Shown here in pieces: positions 35,065-44,157 of a DNA stretch of 64,000 nucleotides (the first letter of the stretch is position 1; every line of letters begins with the position of its first letter). The notes under the pieces were generated by a model. It made no database searches and was not told the DNA's origin. It saw nothing but the letters and a program-made list of their open reading frames with translations. The stretch covers positions 1 through 64,000 of the forward strand of contig JAPOVK010000024.1 of the NCBI GenBank assembly GCA_026708185.1. The letters are read 5' to 3'. A program made the translations under genes and the position numbers. The DNA comes from Gammaproteobacteria bacterium (GTDB lineage: Bacteria; Pseudomonadota; Gammaproteobacteria; Pseudomonadales; Azotimanducaceae).

Positions 35065-37522
35065 TCACGTTGACGGCGGGAATCTCGTTCTTGACGAGCG
35101 CGCGGCGGTGTTTGCGCTCGTACTTGCGTGCGGGCGTGTTGACCACGTCGGCGAGTTCTGAGGCCTCGAGACCTCGACGAGCTACATCGGCCGGGACGTC
35201 CCCGTAGACCGTACTGCGCTGTCGCGGCGTCCTCCCCGCGGCCTCGATCATCCCGATCATCCGCCGCGGCGACGTCTCCTGGCCGTGCCCCGCGCCCGCC
35301 GCACGAGTGATGCTCTCGTTCATGAGCGTGCCGCCGAGATCGTTGCAGCCCGCGTTCAGCGCGGCGACGACGCCCTCGTGGCCCATCTTCACCCAGCTCG
35401 CCTGGATGTTGGTGATGTGCGGATACAGCGCGAGCCGCGCCACGGCATGCACGAGTATCGCCTCCCGGAAGGTCGGCCCGCGTCGTGCGCGGCCCTTGAG
35501 GTACAGCGGTGCCTCCATGTGCACGAACGGCAGGGGTACGAATTCCGTGAATCCGCCGGTGCGCTTCTGCAGGTCGCGGATGCGGATCAGGTGGCGTGCC
35601 CAGTGCTGCGGCTGGTCGACGTGGCCGTACATGATGGTCGCCGTGGTCCGGAAACCGACGCCGTGCGCCGCTTCCATGACCGCAAGCCACTGCTCGGTGT
35701 TGATCTTGTCGGGGCAGATCACCGCGCGAACCTCGTCGTCGAGGATTTCCGCGGCGGTGCCGGGCAGCGTGCCGAGGCCGGCTTCCTTGAGCTCCGCGAG
35801 GTAGTCGGGTAGCGAGAGGTTCGCGGTGGCGGCGCCTTGCCAGACCTCGAGCGGCGAGAAGGCGTGCACGTGGATGTCGGGCACGGCTTCCTTGACCGCA
35901 CGCACGATCTCCAGGTACGTCCGGCCCGTGTACTCCGGGTGGATGCCCCCCTGCATGCACACTTCCGTGCCGCCGCGCTGCCACGCCTCCTGGGTCCGGC
36001 GCTGGATCTCCTCGTGGCTCAGGTCGTAGGGACGGCCGCGCAGGTTCTCCGACAGCTTGCCCTTGGAGAAGGCGCAGAATTGGCATTTGAAGTAGCAGAT
36101 GTTGGTGTAGTTGATGTTGCGGTTGACGACGAACGAGACGGTGTCGCCGCAGGTGTCCCGACGCACCGCATCGGCGGCTTGGGCAACGGCGGCGAAGTCG
36201 TCGCCGCGCGCGCGGATCAGGCGCACGATCTCGGCTTGTGTGAGGTTCGCACCGTCGCGGGCGCGCTCGAGTATGACCCGGACGTCGGCCGACACCGCCC
36301 CGGGTGCCGTCGTGATGTGCGACAGGACGTCCGCGGGCGGCACGGTGTCGTCTCCCGGGCACCAGTCGTCCGTGCGCGGCAGCCCTTCGCCGTCGATCTT
36401 GTCGAGCACCGCGGAGCGCAGCCCTTCGTCCACCCAGGTGTCGACGTCGCGCGCAAAGGGCGGGTAGATCGTCAACCGCTCGTGGAGTTCCTTGCCCGCC
36501 GCCGCGGTCTCGCGGCGCAGCTCGTCGAGATGTGGCCAGGGCGCTTCCGGGTTGACGAAGTCCGGCGTCAGCGGCGAGACGCCGCCCCAGTCGTCGATCC
36601 CGGCCGCGACGATCTGCGGCAGGACGCCGGGGCTCAGGTTGGGCGGCGCCTGGATGCTCATGCCCGCGCCGAAGACGAGTCGCGCCACCGCGATGGTCCA
36701 CAACAGCTCGTCGAGATCCGGTTCCGGCGCCGCGCGCATCTTGGTGCCCGGCTTGGCGCGGAAGTTCTGGACGATGATTTCCTGGATGTGCCCGTGGCGC
36801 TCGTGGATGCGCCGGATCGCCAGCAGCGACTCGATGCGCTCGCGTCGGGTCTCGCCGATGCCGATGAGGATGCCGGTTGTGAACGGAATCTTGGCGGCGC
36901 CCGCATCGTCGAGGGTCTGCAGGCGCACCGCGGGAACCTTGTCCGGCGAGCCGTAGTGCGGCATGCCCTTCTCCGTCAGCCGCTCCGAGGCCGACTCCAG
37001 CATGATGCCCATGGACGGCGAAACGCCGCGCAGCGCGGCCATCTCCTCGGGCGTCATGTTGCCCGGGTTCAGGTGCGGCAGCAGGCCGGTTTCCTCGAAC
37101 ACGGCCTTGGCTGCGTCGTGCAGGTACTCGAGCGTGGTCTGGCAGCCGTGGCCGCCGAGCCATTCGCGCGCCGCGCGATAGCGCAGTTCCGGCTTCTCGC
37201 CCAGCGTGAACAGCGCTTCCTTGCAGCCGAGGGCCGCGCCGTTGCGCGCGACATCCAGTACGGCGTCCAGGTCCATGTAGGGGACCTCTATCTTCGACGG
37301 CGTCTGCGCGAACGTGCAGTAGTGGCAGACGTCGCGACACAGGTGCGTGAGCGGGATGAACACCTTTTTCGAGAAAGTGACCAGGTTCAGAAAGCCCTGG
37401 TCCCGGATACGGGATGCCACGTCCGCGAGCGCACGGGTGTCCTCGAAGTCGGCGAGCGCGAGCGCCTCGACGTCGCTCGGCCGTTCCCCGTTTTCGAATC
37501 GTTTGAGGTCCATCACGTTCAT
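35060..37522 (-). CDS. fbiC: FO synthase, fused CofG-CofH (FbiC)
   Basis: 820 residues from ATG 37522, which overlaps the stop of the upstream antiporter gene as ATGA. Two radical-SAM halves each carry a CxxxCxxC cluster: C62/C66/C69 (LCRDVCHYCTF) in the CofG half and C476/C480/C483 (CYFKCQFCAF) in the CofH half. They make 7,8-didemethyl-8-hydroxy-5-deazariboflavin (FO) from tyrosine and the flavin precursor 5-amino-6-ribitylaminouracil, the first committed step to F420. The fused form is usual in Actinobacteria and also in proteobacteria that make F420. It is the last gene of the operon. Confidence 0.97.
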   Translation of the reverse strand: MNVMDLKRFENGERPSDVEALALADFEDTRALADVASRIRDQGFLNLVTFSKKVFIPLTHLCRDVCHYCTFAQTPSKIEVPYMDLDAVLDVARNGAALGCKEALFTLGEKPELRYRAAREWLGGHGCQTTLEYLHDAAKAVFEETGLLPHLNPGNMTPEEMAALRGVSPSMGIMLESASERLTEKGMPHYGSPDKVPAVRLQTLDDAGAAKIPFTTGILIGIGETRRERIESLLAIRRIHERHGHIQEIIVQNFRAKPGTKMRAAPEPDLDELLWTIAVARLVFGAGMSIQAPPNLSPGVLPQIVAAGIDDWGGVSPLTPDFVNPEAPWPHLDELRRETAAAGKELHERLTIYPPFARDVDTWVDEGLRSAVLDKIDGEGLPRTDDWCPGDDTVPPADVLSHITTAPGAVSADVRVILERARDGANLTQAEIVRLIRARGDDFAAVAQAADAVRRDTCGDTVSFVVNRNINYTNICYFKCQFCAFSKGKLSENLRGRPYDLSHEEIQRRTQEAWQRGGTEVCMQGGIHPEYTGRTYLEIVRAVKEAVPDIHVHAFSPLEVWQGAATANLSLPDYLAELKEAGLGTLPGTAAEILDDEVRAVICPDKINTEQWLAVMEAAHGVGFRTTATIMYGHVDQPQHWARHLIRIRDLQKRTGGFTEFVPLPFVHMEAPLYLKGRARRGPTFREAILVHAVARLALYPHITNIQASWVKMGHEGVVAALNAGCNDLGGTLMNESITRAAGAGHGQETSPRRMIGMIEAAGRTPRQRSTVYGDVPADVARRGLEASELADVVNTPARKYERKHRRALVKNEIPAVNVS

Positions 37523-39192
37523 GCCGTAAAGAATGCCACGCCTGTCCAGCATACCGCTGCCAGCGCCGCTGCGACCGAGGCCTGCGGAATCTGCGTGCGC
37601 ACATGATCCATCAGGTCGCAGCCCGTGCACACCGAACTCAGCACCGTGGTGTCGGAGATCGGCGAGCACTGGTCGCCGTAAACGCTGCCGTCCATCACCG
37701 CGGCGAAGCATAGCGTCATGAAGAGTTCAGGGTGAGAAAGCCCCTGGCCCTGGGCGACCGCCCACGCGAGCGGCATGGCCAGAGGGAACGCCACGGCATA
37801 GGTTCCCCAGCTCGTACCCGTGGAGAACGCGATCACCATGGTCATCACCTGCAGCAGAACCGGCAGCACGTAGTAGGGGATGGCCGCGCCGAGCTGTTCC
37901 ACCAGGAAGATGCCGCTCCCCGTCTCGCGGCTGATGCCGCCGATGGTGATCGCGAGCAGCAGGATCACGGAGCCGAGCACGACGCCCTTGATGCCGTCGT
38001 GGAAGCCGGACAAGAGGTCCTTGAGCGACATCCCCTTGCCCAGCGCCATGCCGGCGGCGAGCAGCAGTGCGCCGCCGAACGCCCAGTGCACTTCGGGCGC
38101 ACCGTAGAGGATGAACGTGCCGATGGCGATGCCGATCAGCAGGATCAGCGGCAGGAAGAACTCGAGCACGTGGGCCTTGTAGCCCTCGGGGACGTTGCTG
38201 CCCTGCAGTTCGGGGGCGGCCAGCGGTGCCGCGTCGTCCCCATCGAGCTTGCCCGTGGTTCGCGATCGTTCCATGGCGGCGCCGAGACGCTTGCCGAGGA
38301 ACAGGGGCCGCTCGATGCTCAGCAGGAACGTGCCGAGCACGGCGAAGATCGCGTAGAAGCAGAACGGCACGGACGAGAAGAAGAACCGGATGCGGTCGGC
38401 TTCGGTGGCGAGGAAGCTGACGCCGCCGACGAAGATAAACGCCTGCACGTAGCCGGGCCAGGCGTTGAAGGCGAGCTGGGAGGCGACCGGCGAGGCCGTC
38501 GAGTCGACGACGTAGGCGAGTTCCTCGTGGCTGATGCGTTCCTTGTCGGCGATGGGCCTCACCGTGGTGCCCACGAGGACGGTGCTCACGGTGCCGCCCT
38601 GGAAGAAGATCACGCCGAGCGACCAGGCGACAAGCTTGGCGGTGCGCGGCCCGCGCACGAAGTTCACGGTCATGAACTGCGCGAAGGCTTGCGCCGCGCC
38701 GGTCCGCGACCATACGCCCATCAGGCCGCCGAGGAGCCACAGGTAGAGCACGACGATGGCGGCGGAACTGGTCGTCGCAATCGACGGTATCAACACGTCG
38801 CCCGTGATGTCGTAGCTGCCGAGGATCAAGGCACCGGCCACGATGCCGCCGAGGAGCGCGGTGACCGGCTCCTTTGTCAGCCAGCAGAGCAGGACGGCGA
38901 CCAGCGCCGGCATCAGCGACCACCATCCGTAATGGCGCTTCGCTTCCAGCCGGTAGTACGCGGTCTGCGTCTGCCCGTCGACCGTCTCGGTATCGGTCAC
39001 GTACTCCTCGGTCACGGGCGGCGTTTCCGTGGTGCCGCTTACGCGATCCGGCAGCAGCGCGGCCCCGGCGATCGGCTGCGCGGCGAAATACTCGTTCTCG
39101 CCTTCCGCGACGTAGTACGTGCCGCGCGCGTCCGTGTGCACGTCGAGCGAAATCTGCTCCACCGTCCACGTCGGCGGCACGTAGATGCCCAC
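37519..39192 (-). CDS. NhaC-family Na+/H+ antiporter-like transporter within the F420 operon
   Basis: 557 residues from GTG 39192, with about a dozen membrane helices. SLGVIFFQGGTVSTVLVG, DSTASPVASQLAFNAWPGY and MDGSVYGDQCSPISDTTVLS match the NhaC/YuiF type. A 70-residue extracytoplasmic segment near the N-terminus is unusual. The frame is open upstream to 39282 and reads RTFTLFVLLLAGSALVG, a convincing first membrane helix, but that extension has no ATG, GTG or TTG. The real start may be non-canonical or altered. It lies between cofC and fbiC, overlapping the latter, so it is co-expressed. What it carries is unknown; metabolite export is possible. Confidence 0.78.
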   Translation of the reverse strand: MGIYVPPTWTVEQISLDVHTDARGTYYVAEGENEYFAAQPIAGAALLPDRVSGTTETPPVTEEYVTDTETVDGQTQTAYYRLEAKRHYGWWSLMPALVAVLLCWLTKEPVTALLGGIVAGALILGSYDITGDVLIPSIATTSSAAIVVLYLWLLGGLMGVWSRTGAAQAFAQFMTVNFVRGPRTAKLVAWSLGVIFFQGGTVSTVLVGTTVRPIADKERISHEELAYVVDSTASPVASQLAFNAWPGYVQAFIFVGGVSFLATEADRIRFFFSSVPFCFYAIFAVLGTFLLSIERPLFLGKRLGAAMERSRTTGKLDGDDAAPLAAPELQGSNVPEGYKAHVLEFFLPLILLIGIAIGTFILYGAPEVHWAFGGALLLAAGMALGKGMSLKDLLSGFHDGIKGVVLGSVILLLAITIGGISRETGSGIFLVEQLGAAIPYYVLPVLLQVMTMVIAFSTGTSWGTYAVAFPLAMPLAWAVAQGQGLSHPELFMTLCFAAVMDGSVYGDQCSPISDTTVLSSVCTGCDLMDHVRTQIPQASVAAALAAVCWTGVAFFTA

Positions 39193-39307
39193 CAGCGCGG
39201 AACCCGCCAGCAGCAGGACGAAGAGCGTGAACGTACGGAGGCGGGGGGAGATCGGGTCACTCGCGAGCGACGAAAGGCGGGATTATGCGTCCGTGCCCCC
39301 GGCGGTG

Positions 39308-39955
39308 TCATCCCAGCTTGTCCCGGACGCCGCTGGCCTCCAAGAAGGCGCCCGTCCGCGTGCCGGCCGCCCGCGCGGCGACCTCGACCAGTTCCGCGAT
39401 GGTGTCGACATCGAAGCCGAAAGCGACGCGGCGCACGATGCGGGCCTCGATGCCGGCACGGCGGGCGCTCGCGATATGCGGCTTGAAGCTCTTGCCGTCA
39501 AAGAGGTACTCGAACGCATTGGGCGGAGAGGAGGCCGCCGCATTGGTGCCGACGTCGTGGGCGTCGGGGACGAGCGTGACGCGTTCGTGGTGGGCCAGGA
39601 CGGCGTCGACATCGTCGGGGCGGATGAGCGGCACGTCGCCGGGCACGAAGAGCGTTCCCGACGCGGAATGCTGCGACTCGGCAAAGCGACTCGCCTCCCG
39701 AACGGCGCCGGACAGGTCGTTCGCGTTGTCGGCGTAGACCTCGGCGTCGAATTCGCGTGCGAGGCCCTCGCCGATCGGATCGCGCGAGACGACAAGGACG
39801 CCGGCGAGCGAGGCGCTCGAGGTCAGGGCTTCGAGCACGTCGCGGACCATCGCGAGGACCAGCCCCTCGCGTTCGCTCACCGTCAAGACCGGGGCGAGAC
39901 GCCGCTTGGCGCCCTCGGCTCCCTTGAACGGGAGCAGCGCCCAGACGCCGCTCAA
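39308..39955 (-). CDS. cofC: CofC, phospholactate-type guanylyltransferase
   Basis: 215 residues from TTG 39955, overlapping the cofD stop as TTGA. A nucleotidyltransferase with LLPFKGAEGAKRRLAPVL near the start, LFVPGDVPLIRPDDVDAVL and DAHDVGTNAAASSP. CofC/FbiD makes the guanylylated phospho-three-carbon acid (2-phospholactate, phosphoenolpyruvate or 3-phosphoglycerate according to lineage) for CofD. Substrate choice cannot be read here; 3-phosphoglycerate is used by one known betaproteobacterial homologue. Part of the F420 operon. Confidence 0.93.
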   Translation of the reverse strand: MSGVWALLPFKGAEGAKRRLAPVLTVSEREGLVLAMVRDVLEALTSSASLAGVLVVSRDPIGEGLAREFDAEVYADNANDLSGAVREASRFAESQHSASGTLFVPGDVPLIRPDDVDAVLAHHERVTLVPDAHDVGTNAAASSPPNAFEYLFDGKSFKPHIASARRAGIEARIVRRVAFGFDVDTIAELVEVAARAAGTRTGAFLEASGVRDKLG

Positions 39956-40872
39956 GCGACGAAGTCCAGCACCGCGCGCGCCAGATCCACGCGGTCTTGA
40001 AGGCTCGTCATCACCGTTTGCGCGACCGCGGTTTCGAACCCGAGCGCGCGCACCCGGCCTTCCGATTCGGCGTCGACTTCGTCGACCACGAAATGCGTCG
40101 CCCGTCCGACGTAGTGGCGCGCGACCTCGACCGTCGTCGCCGGCATGCCCATTTCACGCATCATCTTCGCGGTCGGACCCTTGATGGCGCGGCCACCCAC
40201 GATCGGTGACACGGCGACGACCGGTGCACCGGTCTCAAGCAAGGACTCGCACATGCCGGGCACGGCGAGAATCGGATCGACCGAGACGAACGGGTTGGAC
40301 GGACAGATCACGGTCGCGCGAACGCCGGCGAACGGGATCATCGGGTTGACGGTGGCGGACTCGGCGCCCGCGAAGTCGAACCCGGAGGCAGTCGGCTGAC
40401 AGCGATCGCGTACGAAATAGTGCTGGAACGCCAAGGGTCCGTCGGGCGTATGCACCTGGGTCCTGACGGGGTCGTTGGACATCGGCAGGATGCGGTGGCG
40501 GATGCTTAAGGATCGGGCGAGTACCGCTGTGACCTCGGTCAGATCCCTACCCTGCGCGAGCAGCGCGCGGCGCCGGACATGCAGCGCCAGGTCGCGGTCT
40601 CCCAATCGAAACCATGTTTCGCCGCCGAGTTGCCCAAGAGCCTCCATGAAGTGCCAGGACTCGTCGGTGCGGCCCCAGCCGGTCTCCGGATTGGCAGCGC
40701 CGGCCAACGTGTACGTCAGCGTGTCGACGTCCGGGCAGACGTGAAACCCGAGGTGCTCGAAGTCGTCGCCCGTGTTGACGACGAAGACGAGGTCGTCCGG
40801 TTCGAGCACGTGAGCCAGTCCGAGTGCCAGCTTGGCACCGCCCACGCCGCCGGTCAGCGCCAGCACGGTCAT
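39952..40872 (-). CDS. cofD: CofD, 2-phospho-L-lactate transferase (FbiA)
   Basis: 306 residues from ATG 40872, whose ATGA overlaps the cofE stop. The start LALTGGVGGAKLALGLAHVL and VVNTGDDFEHLGFHVCPDVD are definitive for CofD, followed by LGDRDLALHVRRRALL and AVSPIVGGRAIKGPTAKMM. It transfers the phospho-acid moiety to FO, giving F420-0 or its dehydro form. Read further upstream in frame, the sequence is only the shadow of cofE. Confidence 0.97.
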   Translation of the reverse strand: MTVLALTGGVGGAKLALGLAHVLEPDDLVFVVNTGDDFEHLGFHVCPDVDTLTYTLAGAANPETGWGRTDESWHFMEALGQLGGETWFRLGDRDLALHVRRRALLAQGRDLTEVTAVLARSLSIRHRILPMSNDPVRTQVHTPDGPLAFQHYFVRDRCQPTASGFDFAGAESATVNPMIPFAGVRATVICPSNPFVSVDPILAVPGMCESLLETGAPVVAVSPIVGGRAIKGPTAKMMREMGMPATTVEVARHYVGRATHFVVDEVDAESEGRVRALGFETAVAQTVMTSLQDRVDLARAVLDFVA

Positions 40873-41630
40873 CGGAACAGGTCGTCTTCCAGAGGGCGTA
40901 CGATCATGGCGGCGGTGCCCTCCGAGTCGCCGGCCGGCAACCCGCGGACCAGCGCGGCCGGCGTGCGCTCGGTCGTCTCCCCCATGGCGAGCGTCGCGGC
41001 TGCGGCGATGCTGTCCGCCCGGTTGACCAGCGTGACCTTGAGCTCGCGCCCGTAGAGGTCGTGGCCGCCGCGCCGGTCGTCGAGGACGCTCAAGCCCGCG
41101 GCACCGATGGCGATGCCCACCGTCCCGAGCCGCCACGGCCGGTTCGCGCTGTCGGTGATGAGCACGCCGACGTTGCGCCCGGTGGCCTCGCAGAGGCCCT
41201 TGCGGATGGTCTGCGCGCTTGCGTCGGGGGCCTCGGGCAGCAGCAACGCGGCGTTGCCTTCTCCATGGTCGATGTTGGACTGGTCGACGCCAGCGTGCGC
41301 GCCGACCAGGCCGAGCTTGTGGCGGACGATGAGCACGCCGGGTTTCTTGCGCATCACCGCCGTGGACTCGTCGAGAATGAGCTGCACCAGGCGCGGGTCC
41401 TTTTCGGTGTCCTCGGCGAGCGCCACGGCCTCCTGCGACGCCGTCACGCTGGCAAGGTCGACCTGGCGGCCTTCCGCCTTGGAGACGATCTTCTGCGCGA
41501 CGGCCACCACGTCGCCGTCTTCGAGCACGAAGCCGCAACCGGCGATGGCGTCGAGCAGGATGCGCGGCAGGTCGTCGCCCGGCTCGACGAGCCCGATGCC
41601 GCGAATCGGCTCGACGGAGAAGCCGCTCAT
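40869..41630 (-). CDS. cofE: CofE, coenzyme F420-0:L-glutamate ligase
   Basis: 253 residues from ATG 41630. FSVEPIRGIGLVEPGDDLPR, DGDVVAVAQKIVSKAEGR, CEATGRNVGVLITDSANRPW and IAIGAAGLSVLDDRRG are CofE landmarks. It adds the poly-gamma-glutamate tail with GTP. It matches the stand-alone archaeal type and lacks the C-terminal flavin domain of actinobacterial FbiB, so FMN-dependent reduction of a dehydro precursor, if needed, must be done by another protein. Confidence 0.96.
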   Translation of the reverse strand: MSGFSVEPIRGIGLVEPGDDLPRILLDAIAGCGFVLEDGDVVAVAQKIVSKAEGRQVDLASVTASQEAVALAEDTEKDPRLVQLILDESTAVMRKKPGVLIVRHKLGLVGAHAGVDQSNIDHGEGNAALLLPEAPDASAQTIRKGLCEATGRNVGVLITDSANRPWRLGTVGIAIGAAGLSVLDDRRGGHDLYGRELKVTLVNRADSIAAAATLAMGETTERTPAALVRGLPAGDSEGTAAMIVRPLEDDLFR

Positions 41631-41635
41631 TCGCG

Positions 41636-42298
41636 TCAGTCGGCTTGTCCGACGATCTGAACGCCGGAGTGCGAGATTTCGTGCCGTCGGTTGATCTGGA
41701 TCAGGACGCTGGTCAGGGCCTCGGCAGCGGCCGAGTTCTCGATAGGCCCGGCGTGCCAGGCGCGCATGCCGGCCTGCTCGGCGAGTTGAATCACCTTGTC
41801 GCGCGCGGCGCGCTTGTTGCCGGCGACGAGGACGTCGCACTCGATCGCGACGTCCTCCTTGAGCAGGTGCGCGGCGACGTTCTGGAACGCCGTCACCACC
41901 ATCACGTCGTCGCCGAGGAAGTCCTGCGCGCGCTTGCCGGCGCTGCCCTCCGGCGGCAACTGCACCGTGCCCACGCGCGGCGGTATGAGCGGCACGGTCA
42001 CGTCGATGAGAATCTTGCCCGCGAGGCCCGCGCGCACGGTGGCCAACGTGGAGGTCTGGTGTTCGGCGGGGACGGTCAGCACGACGATGTCGCCGGCCGC
42101 TGCGGCGTCCGGGTTCACCATCGCGTCGGCGGGCGTCTCGGGGCTGATCGCCGTGAGGTTCGCCACCGCGTTCTGTGCCTTTTCCAGGGTCCGGGACCCG
42201 ATCACGATCCGGTGGCCCGCCTTGGCCCAGCGGATCGCCAGGCCGGTACCCAAGTCGCCCGTGCCGCCGAGAATGGCAATCGTCTCGCTGTCCGCCAC
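41636..42298 (-). CDS. npdG: NADPH-dependent F420 reductase
   Basis: 220 residues from GTG 42298, with AAGGA eight bases upstream. A Rossmann protein: AILGGTGDLGTGLAIRWAKA, VIGSRTLEKAQNAVANL, and DIVVLTVPAEHQTSTL. This family (Npd/Fno) passes hydride between NADP and F420. It is first in the operon and would recharge the F420 made by the downstream genes, so the cluster carries both synthesis and reduction. The 133 bases upstream are shared with the divergent kinase gene and should hold both promoters; I see no clear -35/-10. Confidence 0.95.
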   Translation of the reverse strand: MADSETIAILGGTGDLGTGLAIRWAKAGHRIVIGSRTLEKAQNAVANLTAISPETPADAMVNPDAAAAGDIVVLTVPAEHQTSTLATVRAGLAGKILIDVTVPLIPPRVGTVQLPPEGSAGKRAQDFLGDDVMVVTAFQNVAAHLLKEDVAIECDVLVAGNKRAARDKVIQLAEQAGMRAWHAGPIENSAAAEALTSVLIQINRRHEISHSGVQIVGQAD

Positions 42299-42431
42299 GT
42301 TGGTTCCTTATCAGAGGGCAAGAATTGCGAAGCGGCGCATTATCCGCCGATTGGCGGCGTAGACGCCACGGCGCTGCCAATCGGGCGAAGGCAGACAACC
42401 GGGCAGGGCAGCACAGTGCTATAACGCTGCC

Positions 42432-44045
42432 GTGGCTCGCAAACCCGACAATGATCGACAGGTGACCACCGCCGAGGGCGTTGTCCCGGAGCACGAGCGG
42501 ACATCGAGCCGGCCCAGGCTGCGTCTGCGATTGCGCACCGTGCTCCTGATGCTCAGCCTGTCCGTGCTCGTCTTACCCGTTGCCAGCCTGCAGATCCTAC
42601 GCATCTACGAGAGCGTGCTCATTCGGCAGACGCAGGGCTCGCTGGTCGCGCAATCGGCATTCGCCGTGGCCGCGTACCGAGCGGGACTTGCCCGAGAAAT
42701 CGGCGGTGCGGCGGCGGCGAGCTATGGCAGACCGTTCGATGGACGACCCGGGCGAGGCGCCGCGCTGGACCTGGCCGAGTCCGAGATGTTCCCGCCCCTG
42801 GTTCGGGCCCGGAAGGCGGAGTCGCCGGATGTCGTCGCGCTCCGTGTTGGCGCGGCGGTCGGCAACGTCTTGCGGGACGCGGTGGCGGTGACCGGCGCCA
42901 AGCTACGCGTCTTCGACGCCAACGGCGTGGTCGTCGCGTCGACTGAAGGGGACATCGGATTGTCCTTGGCACACAACGACGAGGTTGGCCACGCGCTCGC
43001 GGGCCGGGGCAGCAGCCGTTTGCGGCGAGTGGCGGTCGAACCCGTTCCGATCGCCGCGATCAGCCGCAATACGGCGATCCGGGTGCATGTGGCCAGCCCC
43101 ATCGTGATGGAGGGCCGGCTCGTGGGTGGCGTCCTCGTGTCGCGCTCTCCGTCCACGATCCTGGCCGCGCTCTACGACAAGCGTTGGCTGCTCATCCAAG
43201 CGGCCGGGCTTGTGCTGGCTGTCGTCGTTGGCATTGCCCTGGTCGCCGCTCGGACGCTCGTGCTGCCGATCCGTCGCCTAGGGCGCGCCGCTGGGCGGCT
43301 GGCCAGGTACGAGACCGGTCGTTTCGACGGGGGCCGGCCATACCGCGTCATAGAGCTTGCGGAGTTGGCGGCGAGCGTAGAGGCGATGGCCGAGAGCCTG
43401 CAGCTACGCGCCCGCTACGTCCGCGACTTCGCGCGTCACGTCAACCACGAGTTCAAGACGCCCATCGCCGCCATGCGTGGTGCGGTCGAGTTGCTGCGTG
43501 AGCACACCGGCAACATGAGCGAGGACGAAACACGCCGTTTCCTCGCCAACCTCGATGCAGACATCGAACGTCTCGAACGATTGACGATGCGCCTGCTTGA
43601 ACTGGCCGACGCGGACATGGCCGGACCCACGGACGAAGTGGTCGACGTTCTAACCGTGGCGGAGGGACTCGGCAGGCCGGAGGTGCACATCGCGCACAAC
43701 GGTCCGGCACGCGTGCGCATGGCTTCCGCGTCGCTCGAGGCGGTGTTGAGGAATCTCGTCGACAACGCCCTCGAGTGCGGCGCGCGCCGGGTGGACGTCC
43801 GCGCCGCGGTCGACGGCGACCGCGTTGTCGTCGATGTCTGGGACGATGGCCCCGGCATCTCGCCCGGGAATCGGGCGCGCGTATTCGAGCCGTTCTTCAC
43901 GACACGGCGGGACGCTGGCGGCACGGGATTGGGGTTGCCGATCAGCCGATCACTGGTGCGCCATGCTGGCGGCGGGTTGGAGTTGGCGCCGCGGCGCGGC
44001 GGGGCGTCGTTCCGGATTACCTTGCCCGCGGAAAGTGTGGACTAG
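42432..44045 (+). CDS. Sensor histidine kinase
   Basis: 537 residues from GTG 42432. An N-terminal membrane helix (VLLMLSLSVLVLPVASLQIL), a ~190-residue periplasmic sensor, a second helix (IQAAGLVLAVVVGIALVAAR), a HAMP region (LPIRRLGRAAGRLARYETGR), a HisKA domain with H339 in HVNHEFKTPIAAMRG, and an ATPase domain with NLVDNALECG, DDGPGISPGN and GGTGLGLPIS. All catalytic boxes look intact. There is no response regulator next to it. It is divergent from the F420 operon, so a link is possible but unproved. ChrS/CreC-like kinases share this outline. Confidence 0.92.
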   Translation: MARKPDNDRQVTTAEGVVPEHERTSSRPRLRLRLRTVLLMLSLSVLVLPVASLQILRIYESVLIRQTQGSLVAQSAFAVAAYRAGLAREIGGAAAASYGRPFDGRPGRGAALDLAESEMFPPLVRARKAESPDVVALRVGAAVGNVLRDAVAVTGAKLRVFDANGVVVASTEGDIGLSLAHNDEVGHALAGRGSSRLRRVAVEPVPIAAISRNTAIRVHVASPIVMEGRLVGGVLVSRSPSTILAALYDKRWLLIQAAGLVLAVVVGIALVAARTLVLPIRRLGRAAGRLARYETGRFDGGRPYRVIELAELAASVEAMAESLQLRARYVRDFARHVNHEFKTPIAAMRGAVELLREHTGNMSEDETRRFLANLDADIERLERLTMRLLELADADMAGPTDEVVDVLTVAEGLGRPEVHIAHNGPARVRMASASLEAVLRNLVDNALECGARRVDVRAAVDGDRVVVDVWDDGPGISPGNRARVFEPFFTTRRDAGGTGLGLPISRSLVRHAGGGLELAPRRGGASFRITLPAESVD

Positions 44046-44157
44046 GCGCGCGCTGGCGGGCGACGGCGCATCCTGCGGATGCGAATCGGGGCGAACCGCA
44101 TACTCCACCGACACGGGAACTCGACGCACCAGCCAACACTCGGCGTTCTCCAGACCT

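Noticed and set aside
37732-39486. 584-codon plus-strand open frame opposite the NhaC-like gene
   Set aside because: The minus strand encodes clear membrane helices and fits the operon; the plus frame is highly charged low-complexity sequence.
39850-39880. A CCCCTCGCG string in cofC resembling part of the repeat
   Set aside because: It encodes the normal SEREGLVLAM of CofC and lacks the palindromic GAGGGGC partner.
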